64,000 nucleotides of DNA, taken from NCBI GenBank assembly GCA_051867615.1, contig JBJDYU010000013.1:13218-77217 (forward strand). The letters are read 5' to 3'. The notes beneath the pieces are model-generated. The model ran no database searches. It saw nothing but the letters and a program-made list of their open reading frames with translations, and was not told the DNA's origin. The stretch comes from RGIG5472 sp051867615. Its GTDB lineage: Bacteria > Bacillota > Clostridia > Oscillospirales > Oscillospiraceae. The translations under genes and the position numbers were made by a program. Positions 32,429-41,498 of the stretch are shown in pieces. The stretch's first letter is position 1; every line of letters starts with the position of its first letter.

Positions 32429-33724
32429 ATGAAGATCAAGACGAAGTCCCTCTCCTATGAGGAGGTCATGGCCCTCCCGCGTCCGAAGCGCAAGCTGCCC
32501 GTCCGTCCGAGTCTCCTGCTGCGCACCCTGCTGCGTCTGGCTTCGGAGATAGAACTGCGGCAGGTGGGCTTCACCTGCACGCACAGCCGCCTGGAGGCGG
32601 CGGGAGACGGCCCCTGGCTCGTGCTCATGAACCATTCCAGCTTCATCGACCTGGAGATCGCGGAAAAACTGCTCTATCCCCGGCCCTTCAGCATCGTCTG
32701 CACCTCCGACGGCTTCGTGGGCAAGGAGTGGCTCATGCGGCAGCTGGGCTGCATCCCCACGCAGAAGTTCGTGACGGACGTACAGCTCATCGGCGATATG
32801 CGCTGCGCGCTGCAGGAAAAGGGCTGCAGCGTGCTGATGTATCCCGAGGCGAGCTACAGCTTCGACGGCCGCCCCACCCCCCTGCCCCGCAAGCTGGGTA
32901 TGCTGCTGAAAAAGCTGGACGTGCCGGTGGTGACCATTCTCACCAAAGGCGCGTTCTCCCGGGACCCCCTGTATAACGGCCTGCAAAAGCGGCGGGTGCC
33001 CGTGAGCGCCCACATCTCCTGCCTGCTGACCCGCGAGGAGATACGGGAGAAGTCCGTGGCCGAGCTGGACGCGGCGCTGGACGGAGCCTTCACCTTCGAC
33101 AACTTTGCCTGGCAGTATGAAAACCGGGTGGAGATCACGGAGCCTTTCCGGGCGGACGGGCTGAACCGCATTCTCTACCGCTGCGCCCGCTGCGGGGAGG
33201 AGGGCGGCATGGAGGGCAGAAAGACTATGCTCACCTGCCGCCGCTGCGGCAAGCGCTATACCTTGACAGCTCTTGGACGGCTACAGGCGGAGGAGGGAGA
33301 GACGGAGTTCCCCCACATCCCCGACTGGTACGCCTGGGAGCGGCAGCAGGTGCGCAAGGCGCTGCTGGACGGCTCCTACCGGCTGGAGGCGGAGGTGGAC
33401 ATCGGCATGATGGTGGACTTCAAGGCCATCTACATGGTGGGCTCCGGCCACCTGACCCACGATCTCGGCGGCTTCACGCTGACGGGCTGCGAGGGGAAGC
33501 TCCAGTACCATCAGGGGCCGCTGGCCTCCTATGGGCTGTACTCCGACTACTTCTGGTATGAGCTGGGCGACGTGATCTGCATTGGCAACAGTGACCGGCT
33601 CTATTACTGCTTCCCCAAGGGCGGAGACGTGGTGGCCAAGACCCGCATGGCGGCGGAGGAGCTGTATAAGCTCTATAAATCCCGCGTCCTGACCCCGCCG
33701 AAGCGCGCCGCGCAGGAAGCATGA
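32429..33724 (+). CDS. Lysophospholipid acyltransferase (PlsC domain) fused to a zinc ribbon and C-terminal domain
   Basis: A 431-residue protein. Residues about 45-230 form the PlsC domain with the HX4D motif NHSSFID (H69, D74) and MYPEASYSFDG for the substrate glutamate; it would acylate lysophosphatidate or a related lipid. Residues 252-273 hold a CxxC...CxxC zinc ribbon (C252, C255, C270, C273), and about 150 further residues form a domain that I do not recognise. The start at 32429 follows AAGGAGA. No membrane helix is obvious at the N-terminus. A terminator follows. Confidence 0.85.
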   Translation: MKIKTKSLSYEEVMALPRPKRKLPVRPSLLLRTLLRLASEIELRQVGFTCTHSRLEAAGDGPWLVLMNHSSFIDLEIAEKLLYPRPFSIVCTSDGFVGKEWLMRQLGCIPTQKFVTDVQLIGDMRCALQEKGCSVLMYPEASYSFDGRPTPLPRKLGMLLKKLDVPVVTILTKGAFSRDPLYNGLQKRRVPVSAHISCLLTREEIREKSVAELDAALDGAFTFDNFAWQYENRVEITEPFRADGLNRILYRCARCGEEGGMEGRKTMLTCRRCGKRYTLTALGRLQAEEGETEFPHIPDWYAWERQQVRKALLDGSYRLEAEVDIGMMVDFKAIYMVGSGHLTHDLGGFTLTGCEGKLQYHQGPLASYGLYSDYFWYELGDVICIGNSDRLYYCFPKGGDVVAKTRMAAEELYKLYKSRVLTPPKRAAQEA

Positions 33725-33736
33725 AACGGTATAGTA

Positions 33737-33767
33737 ACGCCCCGGCGGAGTTGCTCCGCCGGGGCGT
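33737..33767. terminator. Bidirectional terminator between acyltransferase and dnaE
   Basis: ACGCCCCGGCGGAG (33737-33750) pairs with CTCCGCCGGGGCGT (33754-33767). It separates convergent genes; T-runs are modest. Confidence 0.75.
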
Positions 33768-33786
33768 TTGTCGTATTTTTCAGGGG

Positions 33787-36700
33787 TCAGCGCAGCACCA
33801 CGTTTTCCTCCCCCAACACCTCTTTCAGCTCCGCGAGGAAGGAGGGATAGATAAGGCAGCGGCTCCCCAGGAGCTTGCCCGTGTCCGCGACGCGGATTTT
33901 GAGCGTGTTCTCCCCCTCGAACATCTGCAGCAGCAGCTGCACCCGCCGCATCTCAGGGCTGTCCACCGAGGGCACCCGCAGATACAGCGTCCGCCGGTCC
34001 GCCGGCTGTTCCTCCTCCGGCGGCAGTTCTTCGTCCCCGGCGGCCTCCAGCGGCTCCGCATAGTCGCACATGAGCTGCGGTGCCTTTTCCTCCCGCACGG
34101 AGAGCCGGCCCCGGGCCAGGATGACCTGCCCCTCCCGGAGGTAGCTGCCGCAGCTCTCCAGCGTCCTGCTGAAGCAGAGCATCTCCATGGAGCCGGCGCC
34201 GTCCTCCACCGTGACATAGGCCATGAGGGAGTTGTTCTTGGTGGTCTTGGTCTTGCTGGAGGTCACCACCCCCGCGATGGCCAGACGCTGGCCGTCGCAA
34301 AAGCGGGAGGGGCCGCTCTCGTCCGCGAAATCCTCCGCGATGGCGTGGAGCGGCACGGCGCCTTTGGCCTTGGCGAGCGCCCGGCAGCTGTCCATGGGAT
34401 GGCCGGAGATGTAGAGGCCCACGGCCTCCTTCTCCTTGCTCATCAGGTGCTGCCGCGTGAACTCCGGCACGTCCGGCAGGGCGATGCCGGTCTTTTTCTT
34501 TTCCGACGCGCCGCCGCCGAAGAGGTCAAACTGCCCCTTCACATTCTGCCGGCGGTCCGCCGCGATGCTGTCAAGCAGCCGCTCGTAGACGGCGATGAGC
34601 TGGGAGCGGCGCGCGCCCAAGCTGTCGAAAGCCCCGGCGTAGATCAGGTTCTCCAGCGCGCGCTTGTTCATTTCGCTCTCGATCATGCGCTCGCAGAAGT
34701 CCTGGAAGGAGGCGAAGGGGCCGCCCCTCTCCCGCTCCCGCACGAGGGTCTGGATAAAGCCCCGGCCGATGTTCTTGATGGCCACCAGGCCGAAGCGGAT
34801 GCCCTCCTCCTCCACGGTGAAGCTGTCGCGGGAGCGGTTCACGTCCGGCGGCAGGATGGGGATGCCGCAGTCCTTGCACTCGGCGATATACTCCCCCACC
34901 TTGTCGCTGCTATCCAGCACGGAGGACAGCAGCGCCGCCATGTACTCCCGGGGGAAATGGCACTTGAAATACGCCGTCTGATAGGCCACCACCGCGTAAG
35001 CCACGGCGTGGGCCTTGTTGAAGGCGTAGTTGGCGAAATCGTAGATCTCCTGATAGATGGCCTCCGCCGTGGCCTCCGGGATGCCGTTCGCCACGCAGCC
35101 CGCGATGCCGCGTTCCTTGTCGCCGTGGATGAAGGCTTCCTTCTCCTTTTGGATCTGGGCCGCCTTCTTCTTCGAGATGGCACGGCGCACCATGTCCGCC
35201 TGGCCCAGAGAGTAGCCGCCGAGCTGCTGGAAGATCTGGATGACCTGCTCCTGATACACGATGCAGCCGTAGGTGACGGAGAGGATCGGCTCCAGAGACG
35301 GGTGTTTATAGGTGACCAGTTTGGGGTTCTGGGAACAGGCGATGAAGCGCGGAATGGACTCCATGGGGCCGGGACGGTACAGGGCGATGACGGCGGTGAT
35401 GTCCTCGATGCTCTTGGGCTTCAGCCCCACGCAGACGCCGGTCATGCCGGCGGATTCGATCTGGAACACGCCGCAGGTCTCGCCCCGGGAGATCATCCGG
35501 AAGGTCTCCTGGTCGTCCTCCGGGATATCCTCCAGCCGGAAATCCGGCAGCCGCTGGCGCACCAGCTTCACCGCGTCGTCCAGCACCGTCAGGTTCCGCA
35601 GGCCCAGAAAGTCCATCTTGAGCAGGCCCAGCTGCTCCAGCGTGGTCATGGGATACTGGCAGACCGTGGCGTCCTCGTTCCGGGACAGCGGCACATAGGT
35701 GTACACCGGGTCCTTCGTGATGACCACGCCCGCCGCGTGGGTGGAGGCGTGCCGGGGCATCCCCTCGAGCGCCCGGGCGGTATCGATGAGGCGGCGCACC
35801 TTCTCGTCCTGCTCGTACATATCCGAGAGGGGCTTCGAAAGCTTCAGCGCGTCGTCCAGCGTGATGTGCAGGGCCATGGGGACCTGCTTTGCCACCGCGT
35901 CCACCTCGGCGTAGGGGATGTTCATGACGCGGCCCACGTCCCGGATGGCGCCCCGGGCGGCCATGGTGCCGAAGGTAACGATCTGGGCCACACGGTCGTC
36001 GCCGTACTTCCGGCGGACATAGTCCACCACCTCGCCCCGGCGGGTGTCGCCGAAGTCCATGTCGATATCGGGCATGGAGACGCGCTCGGGATTCAGGAAG
36101 CGCTCGAAGTACAGGCTGTACTTCATGGGGTCGATGTCCGTGATATGCAGGCAGTAGGACACCATGGAGCCGGCGGCGCTGCCGCGGCCGGGGCCCACAG
36201 GGATCCCCTGGCTCTTGGCGTAGCGCACAAAGTCGCTGACGATGAGGAAATAGTCCGTAAAGCCCATGCGGGAGATCATGTCGATCTCATACTGAAGCTG
36301 CCTGCGGTACTCCGGCTTCGCGCCGCCGTAGCGCTCACGGAAGCCCTGTTCGCACAGGTCTTTAAGATATACAAGGGAATCCGTGTAGCCCTCCGGCAGA
36401 GGAAACTCCGGCAGATGGTACTTGCCGAAGGTGAACTCCACGTTGCAGCGCTCCGCGATCCTGCCGGTGTTTTCCACCGCCTCCGGGTACTCCGGGAACA
36501 GGGCCGCCATCTCCTCCGTGGAGCGGAGGTAGAAATTCCGCGGCTCATAGCGCATACGGTTTTCGTCGTCCACGGTCTTGCCCGTCTGGATGCAGAGCAG
36601 CACGTCGTGGCTCTCCGCGTCCTCCTTGCGGAGGTAGTGGGCGTCGTTGGTGACGACGAGGGGGATGCCGGTCTCGGCATGGATGCGGAGGATGCCCCGG

Positions 36701-37263
36701 TTCACCTCCCGCTGCTCCTCGATGCCGTGGTCCTGCAGCTCGAGATAGAAGTTCCCCTCCCCGAAAAGCTCCCGCATCTCCAGCGCGTAGGCTTTGGCCC
36801 CGGCGTAATCCCCGGCGCGGAGGCGGCGCGGGATCTCGCCCGCAAGGCAGGCGGAGAGGGCGATGAGCCCGCCGTGGTGCTGCCGCAGCAGCTCCATATC
36901 CACCCGGGGCTTGATGTAAAAGCCCTCCACCCAGGCCATGGACACCATGTAGGACAGGTTCCGGTAGCCCTCCTCGTTTTCGCAGAGGAGCACCAGATGG
37001 CGGCTCTCGGAATCGAACTCGTGTACCTTGTCAAAGCGGCTGCGGCCCTGGGGCGTCACATACACCTCGCAGCCGATGACGGGCTTCACGCCCTCGTCCA
37101 GACAGGCGCGGTAGAAGTCGATGACGCCGTACATGACGCCGTGGTCCGTGATGGCCACCGCCGTCTGTCCCAGCTCATGCACGCGCCTGGCAAGGTCGCG
37201 GATGCGGCAGGCGCCGTCCAGGAGGCTGTATTCCGTATGGACATGCAGATGGGCAAAGGACAT
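33787..37263 (-). CDS. dnaE: DNA polymerase III subunit alpha, DnaE type
   Basis: A 1158-residue C-family polymerase. The PHP domain opens FAHLHVHTEYSLLDGACRI with ITDHGVMYG. The polymerase active site includes GPGRGSAAGSMVSYCL and MPDIDMDFGDTRRGEVVDY near residues 396-410. A helix-hairpin-helix region and an OB fold (QVILARGRLSVREEKAPQL) follow. In Firmicutes that also have PolC, DnaE extends primers and assists lagging-strand and translesion synthesis. Start 37263 follows AAGGAGGG. Last gene downstream of the hprK to C_GCAxxG run, 50 nt after its neighbour. Confidence 0.98.
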   Translation of the reverse strand: MSFAHLHVHTEYSLLDGACRIRDLARRVHELGQTAVAITDHGVMYGVIDFYRACLDEGVKPVIGCEVYVTPQGRSRFDKVHEFDSESRHLVLLCENEEGYRNLSYMVSMAWVEGFYIKPRVDMELLRQHHGGLIALSACLAGEIPRRLRAGDYAGAKAYALEMRELFGEGNFYLELQDHGIEEQREVNRGILRIHAETGIPLVVTNDAHYLRKEDAESHDVLLCIQTGKTVDDENRMRYEPRNFYLRSTEEMAALFPEYPEAVENTGRIAERCNVEFTFGKYHLPEFPLPEGYTDSLVYLKDLCEQGFRERYGGAKPEYRRQLQYEIDMISRMGFTDYFLIVSDFVRYAKSQGIPVGPGRGSAAGSMVSYCLHITDIDPMKYSLYFERFLNPERVSMPDIDMDFGDTRRGEVVDYVRRKYGDDRVAQIVTFGTMAARGAIRDVGRVMNIPYAEVDAVAKQVPMALHITLDDALKLSKPLSDMYEQDEKVRRLIDTARALEGMPRHASTHAAGVVITKDPVYTYVPLSRNEDATVCQYPMTTLEQLGLLKMDFLGLRNLTVLDDAVKLVRQRLPDFRLEDIPEDDQETFRMISRGETCGVFQIESAGMTGVCVGLKPKSIEDITAVIALYRPGPMESIPRFIACSQNPKLVTYKHPSLEPILSVTYGCIVYQEQVIQIFQQLGGYSLGQADMVRRAISKKKAAQIQKEKEAFIHGDKERGIAGCVANGIPEATAEAIYQEIYDFANYAFNKAHAVAYAVVAYQTAYFKCHFPREYMAALLSSVLDSSDKVGEYIAECKDCGIPILPPDVNRSRDSFTVEEEGIRFGLVAIKNIGRGFIQTLVRERERGGPFASFQDFCERMIESEMNKRALENLIYAGAFDSLGARRSQLIAVYERLLDSIAADRRQNVKGQFDLFGGGASEKKKTGIALPDVPEFTRQHLMSKEKEAVGLYISGHPMDSCRALAKAKGAVPLHAIAEDFADESGPSRFCDGQRLAIAGVVTSSKTKTTKNNSLMAYVTVEDGAGSMEMLCFSRTLESCGSYLREGQVILARGRLSVREEKAPQLMCDYAEPLEAAGDEELPPEEEQPADRRTLYLRVPSVDSPEMRRVQLLLQMFEGENTLKIRVADTGKLLGSRCLIYPSFLAELKEVLGEENVVLR

Positions 37264-37312
37264 ACGCCGTCCCTCCTTTCACTGAATCCGGCGACTGCGC
37301 CGCCGGCGGCGC

Positions 37313-37765
37313 TTACTGCGCCGAACGCTCCGCCAGCAGCTCCTCCACCAGCTCCACCGCCGTGACCACCATGATCTCGCAGTGCTTGCTGAGACCCATC
37401 TCCTTTGCGGCGGGCGTGCGGTCGTCCGGCTGGTAGCCCTTGGCGTTCGCCAGCAGCTCGCGGCAGCGGACCGCCTCGAAGCGCTCGCGGAAGCGGTTTT
37501 GCAGCTCCTTCGCAAGAAGCATGGTGCGGCGCTTGCTCGCCACCGGCTCGTCCCTGTCCACAGGGGTCAGCAGCCCCAGGGTCATGATGGCCCCGTTCAG
37601 GGCGCCGCAAAGCTCCCCCGTGCCCGCGCCGGAGCCGTAGCCGCTGCTGATGTTCAGGGCGGTCTGCTCGTCCAGCCCCGTCAGGTCGGAAAAGGCCAGC
37701 AGCACGCTCTGGCAGCAGTTAAAGCCCTTTCTGAAATACTCGATGGAAGTGTCGTAACGGCTCAT
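37313..37765 (-). CDS. C_GCAxxG_C_C family redox-type protein
   Basis: A 150-residue protein of the C_GCAxxG_C_C family. The cysteine pattern is visible as FNCCQSVLLAF (C17, C18), ELCGALNGAIMTLG (C53), VRCRELL and KHCEIM. Such proteins are small cysteine-rich, probably redox or metal-binding proteins, with no settled function. It overlaps whiA by 4 nt, so translation is coupled to a sporulation/division regulator homologue, which is not an expected partner. Confidence 0.9.
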   Translation of the reverse strand: MSRYDTSIEYFRKGFNCCQSVLLAFSDLTGLDEQTALNISSGYGSGAGTGELCGALNGAIMTLGLLTPVDRDEPVASKRRTMLLAKELQNRFRERFEAVRCRELLANAKGYQPDDRTPAAKEMGLSKHCEIMVVTAVELVEELLAERSAQ

Positions 37766-38676
37766 ACTTGTGTTCCCTCCAAAATTTTTGTATATTCCAT
37801 GATCTTCCTCAGCCTGTGGTTGAGGCAGGATTTGGTGATGGGCGGGTCGAATTCCTCCGCCAGCTCCGACAGCGTCAGCTCCGGATAGAGCAGGCGCTTG
37901 GCGGCGGTCTCCTTCAGCTTGTCCGGCAGCTGCTCCATCACGCCGAACTTGTCCAGCTTCCGGATGCCCTCGATCTGGGCCCGGGCGGCGTCCACGGCCT
38001 TGTCCAGATTCGCCGTGTCGCAGTTCAGCTTCCGGTTGACCTGATTGCGCAGCTCCTTCTCCACTTTCGTGTTCATGACCTCCATGGCCGCCACCGGCGC
38101 GCCGATGAGGGTCAGCAGGTCCTCGATATGTTCGCTCTGCTTGAAATAGATGACGTAATAGCCGCCCCGGCGGACGGACTTGGGGCTGGCCCCCATCTCC
38201 CGCAGCAGCACCTCCACCTCGCCGCTGGCCCGCATATGGGTGGTGGCCAGCTCCAGATGGTAGCGCTTTTCCGGGTCGATAACACTGCCGCCCGCCAGAA
38301 ACGCCCCCCGCAGGAACGCGGCGCGGCAGCAGTCCTCCTCCAGCAGCGCCAGATTCACATGGGCCGCCAGGCTCTGACTGCGGTCATAGCCCAGCACGTC
38401 CATGATGTGGGCGAGCTTGCCCTCGTCGCTGATGCGGAACACCGCCTTGCTCTTTTCGCTCCCGTCCGGCAGCGCGTCAAAGCCCACGCCGAAGGCCCGG
38501 GCAAACAGCCTCGGCAGCCGCGCGGCAAAGGCGGGATGCTCCGTCACCACGCGCACCTCGTCCGCCGTGAAGACGCTGCAGTACAGAAGCACGCCGTAAG
38601 CCTCCGCCCGGGCGCAGCAAAGGTGGCCTATCTGGCCGCGGCAAAGCTCGGCCTTCGCCTCCGATGAAAAGGACAT
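37762..38676 (-). CDS. whiA: DNA-binding protein WhiA
   Basis: A 304-residue WhiA protein: an N-terminal degenerate LAGLIDADG homing-endonuclease fold (FLRGAFLAGGSVIDPEKRYHLE) and a C-terminal HTH (ELTLSELAEEFDPPITKSCLNHRLRKI). In Gram-positive bacteria it influences division and chromosome segregation. Operon order hprK-glk-murB-rapZ-whiA; it follows rapZ by 22 nt. Confidence 0.96.
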   Translation of the reverse strand: MSFSSEAKAELCRGQIGHLCCARAEAYGVLLYCSVFTADEVRVVTEHPAFAARLPRLFARAFGVGFDALPDGSEKSKAVFRISDEGKLAHIMDVLGYDRSQSLAAHVNLALLEEDCCRAAFLRGAFLAGGSVIDPEKRYHLELATTHMRASGEVEVLLREMGASPKSVRRGGYYVIYFKQSEHIEDLLTLIGAPVAAMEVMNTKVEKELRNQVNRKLNCDTANLDKAVDAARAQIEGIRKLDKFGVMEQLPDKLKETAAKRLLYPELTLSELAEEFDPPITKSCLNHRLRKIMEYTKILEGTQV

Positions 38677-38698
38677 ACCGTCCCCCTTTCCCCTTCGC

Positions 38699-39559
38699 TC
38701 AGTCCCGGGTCATGTCCCGGTGGTTCTCCCGCACCTGATAGCCCAGCTCCCGCACAAAGGCGGCCAGGGCCCGGGTCACGGCGACGCTGCGGTGGTGTCC
38801 GCCGGTGCAGCCCACCGCCACCACCAGCATGGTCTTGCCCTCCTCCCGGTACAGCGGCAGGGAAAACTCCAGCAGGTCCTGCAGCTTTGCAAGGTAATCC
38901 CGCGTCTGCCGGAAGCTCATCACATAGTCGTACACCGGCGCGTCCATGCCGGTGAGGGAACGCAGGCTTTCGATGTAAAAGGGGTTCGGCATGAAGCGCA
39001 CGTCGAACACCAGGTCGGCCTCGATGGGGAGGCCGTGCTTATAGCCGAAGGAGAGGAGGTTCACGGTGAAGTCGCTCTCTCTCGGCCTGTCGCCGCCAAA
39101 CAGCGTTGTCAGCTCGCTGCGGAGCTTCGCCGTGGAAAAGCCGCTGGTGTCGATGACATAGTCCGCGTGCTCCTCCACCGTGCGCAGCATCTCCTGCTCC
39201 ATGCGCACCGCTTCCTCCAGCGAGCCGGCCCGCTCCGCCAGCGGATGCATCCGCCGCGTCTCCTTATACCGCCGGATGATGACGCTGGGGCTGGCCGTCA
39301 TAAACAGCAGCCGGCAGTTCACCGTCTCCTTCAGCTGGCGCACGATGTCGAACAGCAGCTCGAAATTCCCGCCGGAGCGGATATCGTACACCAGCGCCGC
39401 CCGGTCGTAGCGGGTATTGCCCCCGGCGCAGAACTCCGCGAACTTCAAAATCATCTCCGCCGGCATATTGTCCACGATGTAAAAGCCCATATCCTCCAGA
39501 AACGAGGCGGCCCTGCTCTTTCCGCTGCCGGAAAGTCCCGATACGATCAGGATCTCCAT
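38699..39559 (-). CDS. rapZ: RNase adapter RapZ (YvcJ, nucleotide-binding)
   Basis: A 286-residue P-loop protein with Walker A GLSGSGKS (residues 8-15), the DIRSGG segment and the C-terminal GCTGGHHRSVAV motif. In Firmicutes the homologue YvcJ binds nucleotides and affects competence and metabolism; in enterobacteria RapZ senses glucosamine-6-phosphate. It usually lies directly upstream of whiA, as here. Confidence 0.96.
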   Translation of the reverse strand: MEILIVSGLSGSGKSRAASFLEDMGFYIVDNMPAEMILKFAEFCAGGNTRYDRAALVYDIRSGGNFELLFDIVRQLKETVNCRLLFMTASPSVIIRRYKETRRMHPLAERAGSLEEAVRMEQEMLRTVEEHADYVIDTSGFSTAKLRSELTTLFGGDRPRESDFTVNLLSFGYKHGLPIEADLVFDVRFMPNPFYIESLRSLTGMDAPVYDYVMSFRQTRDYLAKLQDLLEFSLPLYREEGKTMLVVAVGCTGGHHRSVAVTRALAAFVRELGYQVRENHRDMTRD

Positions 39560-39601
39560 CTGCGATCATCCTCCCTTTTGCTCTCCTCCGGCTCTCTTTC
39601 T

Positions 39602-40519
39602 CTACCGGAGGATCCTGACCTCCGTCTCAAGGGCCACGCCGTCTCGCTCCAGCACCGTCCGCTGGATCTGCGCGATCAGCGCCAGCACGTCCGCGCAGGT
39701 GGCGCCGCCGGTGTTGACGATGAAGCCCGCGTGCTTCTCCGACACCTGCGCGCCGCCTACGCCCACGCCCTTGAAACCGTTTTTCTCCACAAGCGCGCCG
39801 GCAAAATGGCCCGCGGGCCGCTTGAAAACGCTGCCCGCGCTGGGCAGTTCCAGCGGCTGGGAGGCCCGGCGGCGCTGCATCAGCTCCTCCATCCGCCCCC
39901 GGATGGCGCTCTCCTCCCCTTTTGCAAGGCGCAGCTCCGCCCACAGCGCCGCTGCGCCGCTTTCGGAAAAGACGCTGCAGCGGTAGCCGAAGGAAAGCTC
40001 CTCCGCCGTGAGGACGCGCACCGCGCCGTCCTCCCCCAAAGCGGCGGCCCTTGTCACCACCTGAGCCATTTCGCCACCGTAGGCCCCCGCGTTCATCGCC
40101 AGGGCTCCGCCGAGGCTCCCGGGGATGCCGTGAGCAAATTCCAGGCCCGTCAGGCTGTGCTTCGCGGCGAAGACCGCGAGCGCCGCGAGACTCACGCCCG
40201 CCTCCGCCCGGAGGGTCACGCCGTCCTCCAGCAGCTCCATGCCCTTCAGATAGCGGGTGGTATCCACCACCAGCGCGTCCAGCCCCTCGTCCGCCACCAG
40301 CAGATTGGTGCCGTTGCCGAGGAGGAAGCACTTTCCTCCGCAGTCCTCCGCCAGCCGCAGCGCCGCGGCCAGCTCCTCCCCCGTTTTGGGGAAGGCCATG
40401 CGCCGGGCGGGGCCGCCGATGCGAAAGGAGGTGTGCCGGCACATCGGCTCCTCCTTTACATATTCCAGCGCGGGCAGCTCCTCCGCCGCCCGCCGGTCGA
40501 ATGTCTCATACCAAGGCAT
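39602..40519 (-). CDS. murB: UDP-N-acetylmuramate dehydrogenase MurB
   Basis: A 305-residue type II MurB that reduces UDP-GlcNAc-enolpyruvate to UDP-MurNAc in peptidoglycan synthesis. FAD-binding elements GTNLLVADEG and GIPGSLGGALAMNAGAYGGE are clear; the catalytic serine lies in PSAGSVFKRP. Start MPWYETFDRR at 40519. The next gene in the operon is rapZ, 42 nt downstream. Confidence 0.97.
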   Translation of the reverse strand: MPWYETFDRRAAEELPALEYVKEEPMCRHTSFRIGGPARRMAFPKTGEELAAALRLAEDCGGKCFLLGNGTNLLVADEGLDALVVDTTRYLKGMELLEDGVTLRAEAGVSLAALAVFAAKHSLTGLEFAHGIPGSLGGALAMNAGAYGGEMAQVVTRAAALGEDGAVRVLTAEELSFGYRCSVFSESGAAALWAELRLAKGEESAIRGRMEELMQRRRASQPLELPSAGSVFKRPAGHFAGALVEKNGFKGVGVGGAQVSEKHAGFIVNTGGATCADVLALIAQIQRTVLERDGVALETEVRILR

Positions 40520-40532
40520 AGCGCCACGCTCC

Positions 40533-41495
40533 TTATCGTTTCAAGCCCTGCTTCCCCAGCATGGCGGCGCCGATGACGCCCGCGTCGTTGCCGAGGGCGC
40601 AGCGCTCCACCCGGGTGCGGGGCAGGCCCGCGTTCCGGGCAAAATCCTCCTGCGCGATACGCCGGCGCACCGGCTCCAGCAGGTCCTCCTGTGCGCTGAC
40701 GCCGCCGCCGAGGGCCAGCATCTCCGGCTGAAAAATGTTGATGAGGTTGGCCGCGCCAAGGGCGACGTAGTCAATATACTTCTCGCAGACCTCCCGCGCC
40801 GCCGCGTCCCCCTGCCGGGCCGCGTCGAAAGGCGTATAGCCCTCCGCTTTCGCGCTGTCTCCGCCGGTGAGCTGCCACATAAGGCTCTCGGGGTGCCGCT
40901 CCATGGCCTCCACCGTCAGGCGCCTCAGCGCCGTGGCGGAGGCGTAGCGCTCCCAGCAGCCGATCCGCCCGCAGTTGCAGCGCTCGCCGCCGGGGACGAT
41001 GACCATATGGCCCACCTCGCCGCCGGTGCCGTTGAAGCCCGTCAGGAGCTTCCCGTCCAGCACCACGCCGCCGCCGACGCCGGTGCCGAGGGTCACCACC
41101 ACCAGACTGCGGCAGCCCCGGCCCGCCCCGGCATGATACTCGCCCAGGGCCGCGCAGTTGGCGTCGTTGCCGAGATACACCGGCACGTCCCACTGCCGCT
41201 GAAAATACTCCCTGACGGGAAAGCCACTGAGGGGGATGTTGGTGATATAGGTCAGCACGCCCGTCTCATCGTCCACCGCACCGGGAAAGCCCATTCCCAC
41301 CCAGGCTATGTCCGATTTTTGAAAGCCGGCCTCCTCCGCCGCCGTCTCCGCCAGCGTGCGGAGCCGCTCGGTGAACATCTCGCCGCCCTGCCAGGGGCCG
41401 AGAGGGATCTTTTTGCTGTGCAGAATGCGGCCGCTTTCGTCCACCACGCCCGCTTTCAGGTTGGTGCCGCCCACGTCGATGCCGATGGTGACCAT
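40533..41495 (-). CDS. glk: ROK family glucokinase
   Basis: A 320-residue ROK kinase. It opens MVTIGIDVGGTNLKAGVV; catalytic D111 lies in GNDANCAALGE; the structural zinc site has H163 and CNCGRIGC (C173, C175, C180). It phosphorylates glucose or a related hexose. Between hprK (3 nt) and murB (13 nt), so carbon uptake control and wall precursor synthesis share one transcript. Confidence 0.93.
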   Translation of the reverse strand: MVTIGIDVGGTNLKAGVVDESGRILHSKKIPLGPWQGGEMFTERLRTLAETAAEEAGFQKSDIAWVGMGFPGAVDDETGVLTYITNIPLSGFPVREYFQRQWDVPVYLGNDANCAALGEYHAGAGRGCRSLVVVTLGTGVGGGVVLDGKLLTGFNGTGGEVGHMVIVPGGERCNCGRIGCWERYASATALRRLTVEAMERHPESLMWQLTGGDSAKAEGYTPFDAARQGDAAAREVCEKYIDYVALGAANLINIFQPEMLALGGGVSAQEDLLEPVRRRIAQEDFARNAGLPRTRVERCALGNDAGVIGAAMLGKQGLKR

Positions 41496-41498
41496 GCC

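Noticed and set aside
33721..37365. A 1214-codon open frame on the plus strand opposite dnaE
   Set aside because: It is an antisense shadow in high-GC DNA; the minus strand encodes a complete DnaE with all motifs, and the plus frame has no recognisable domain or ribosome site.
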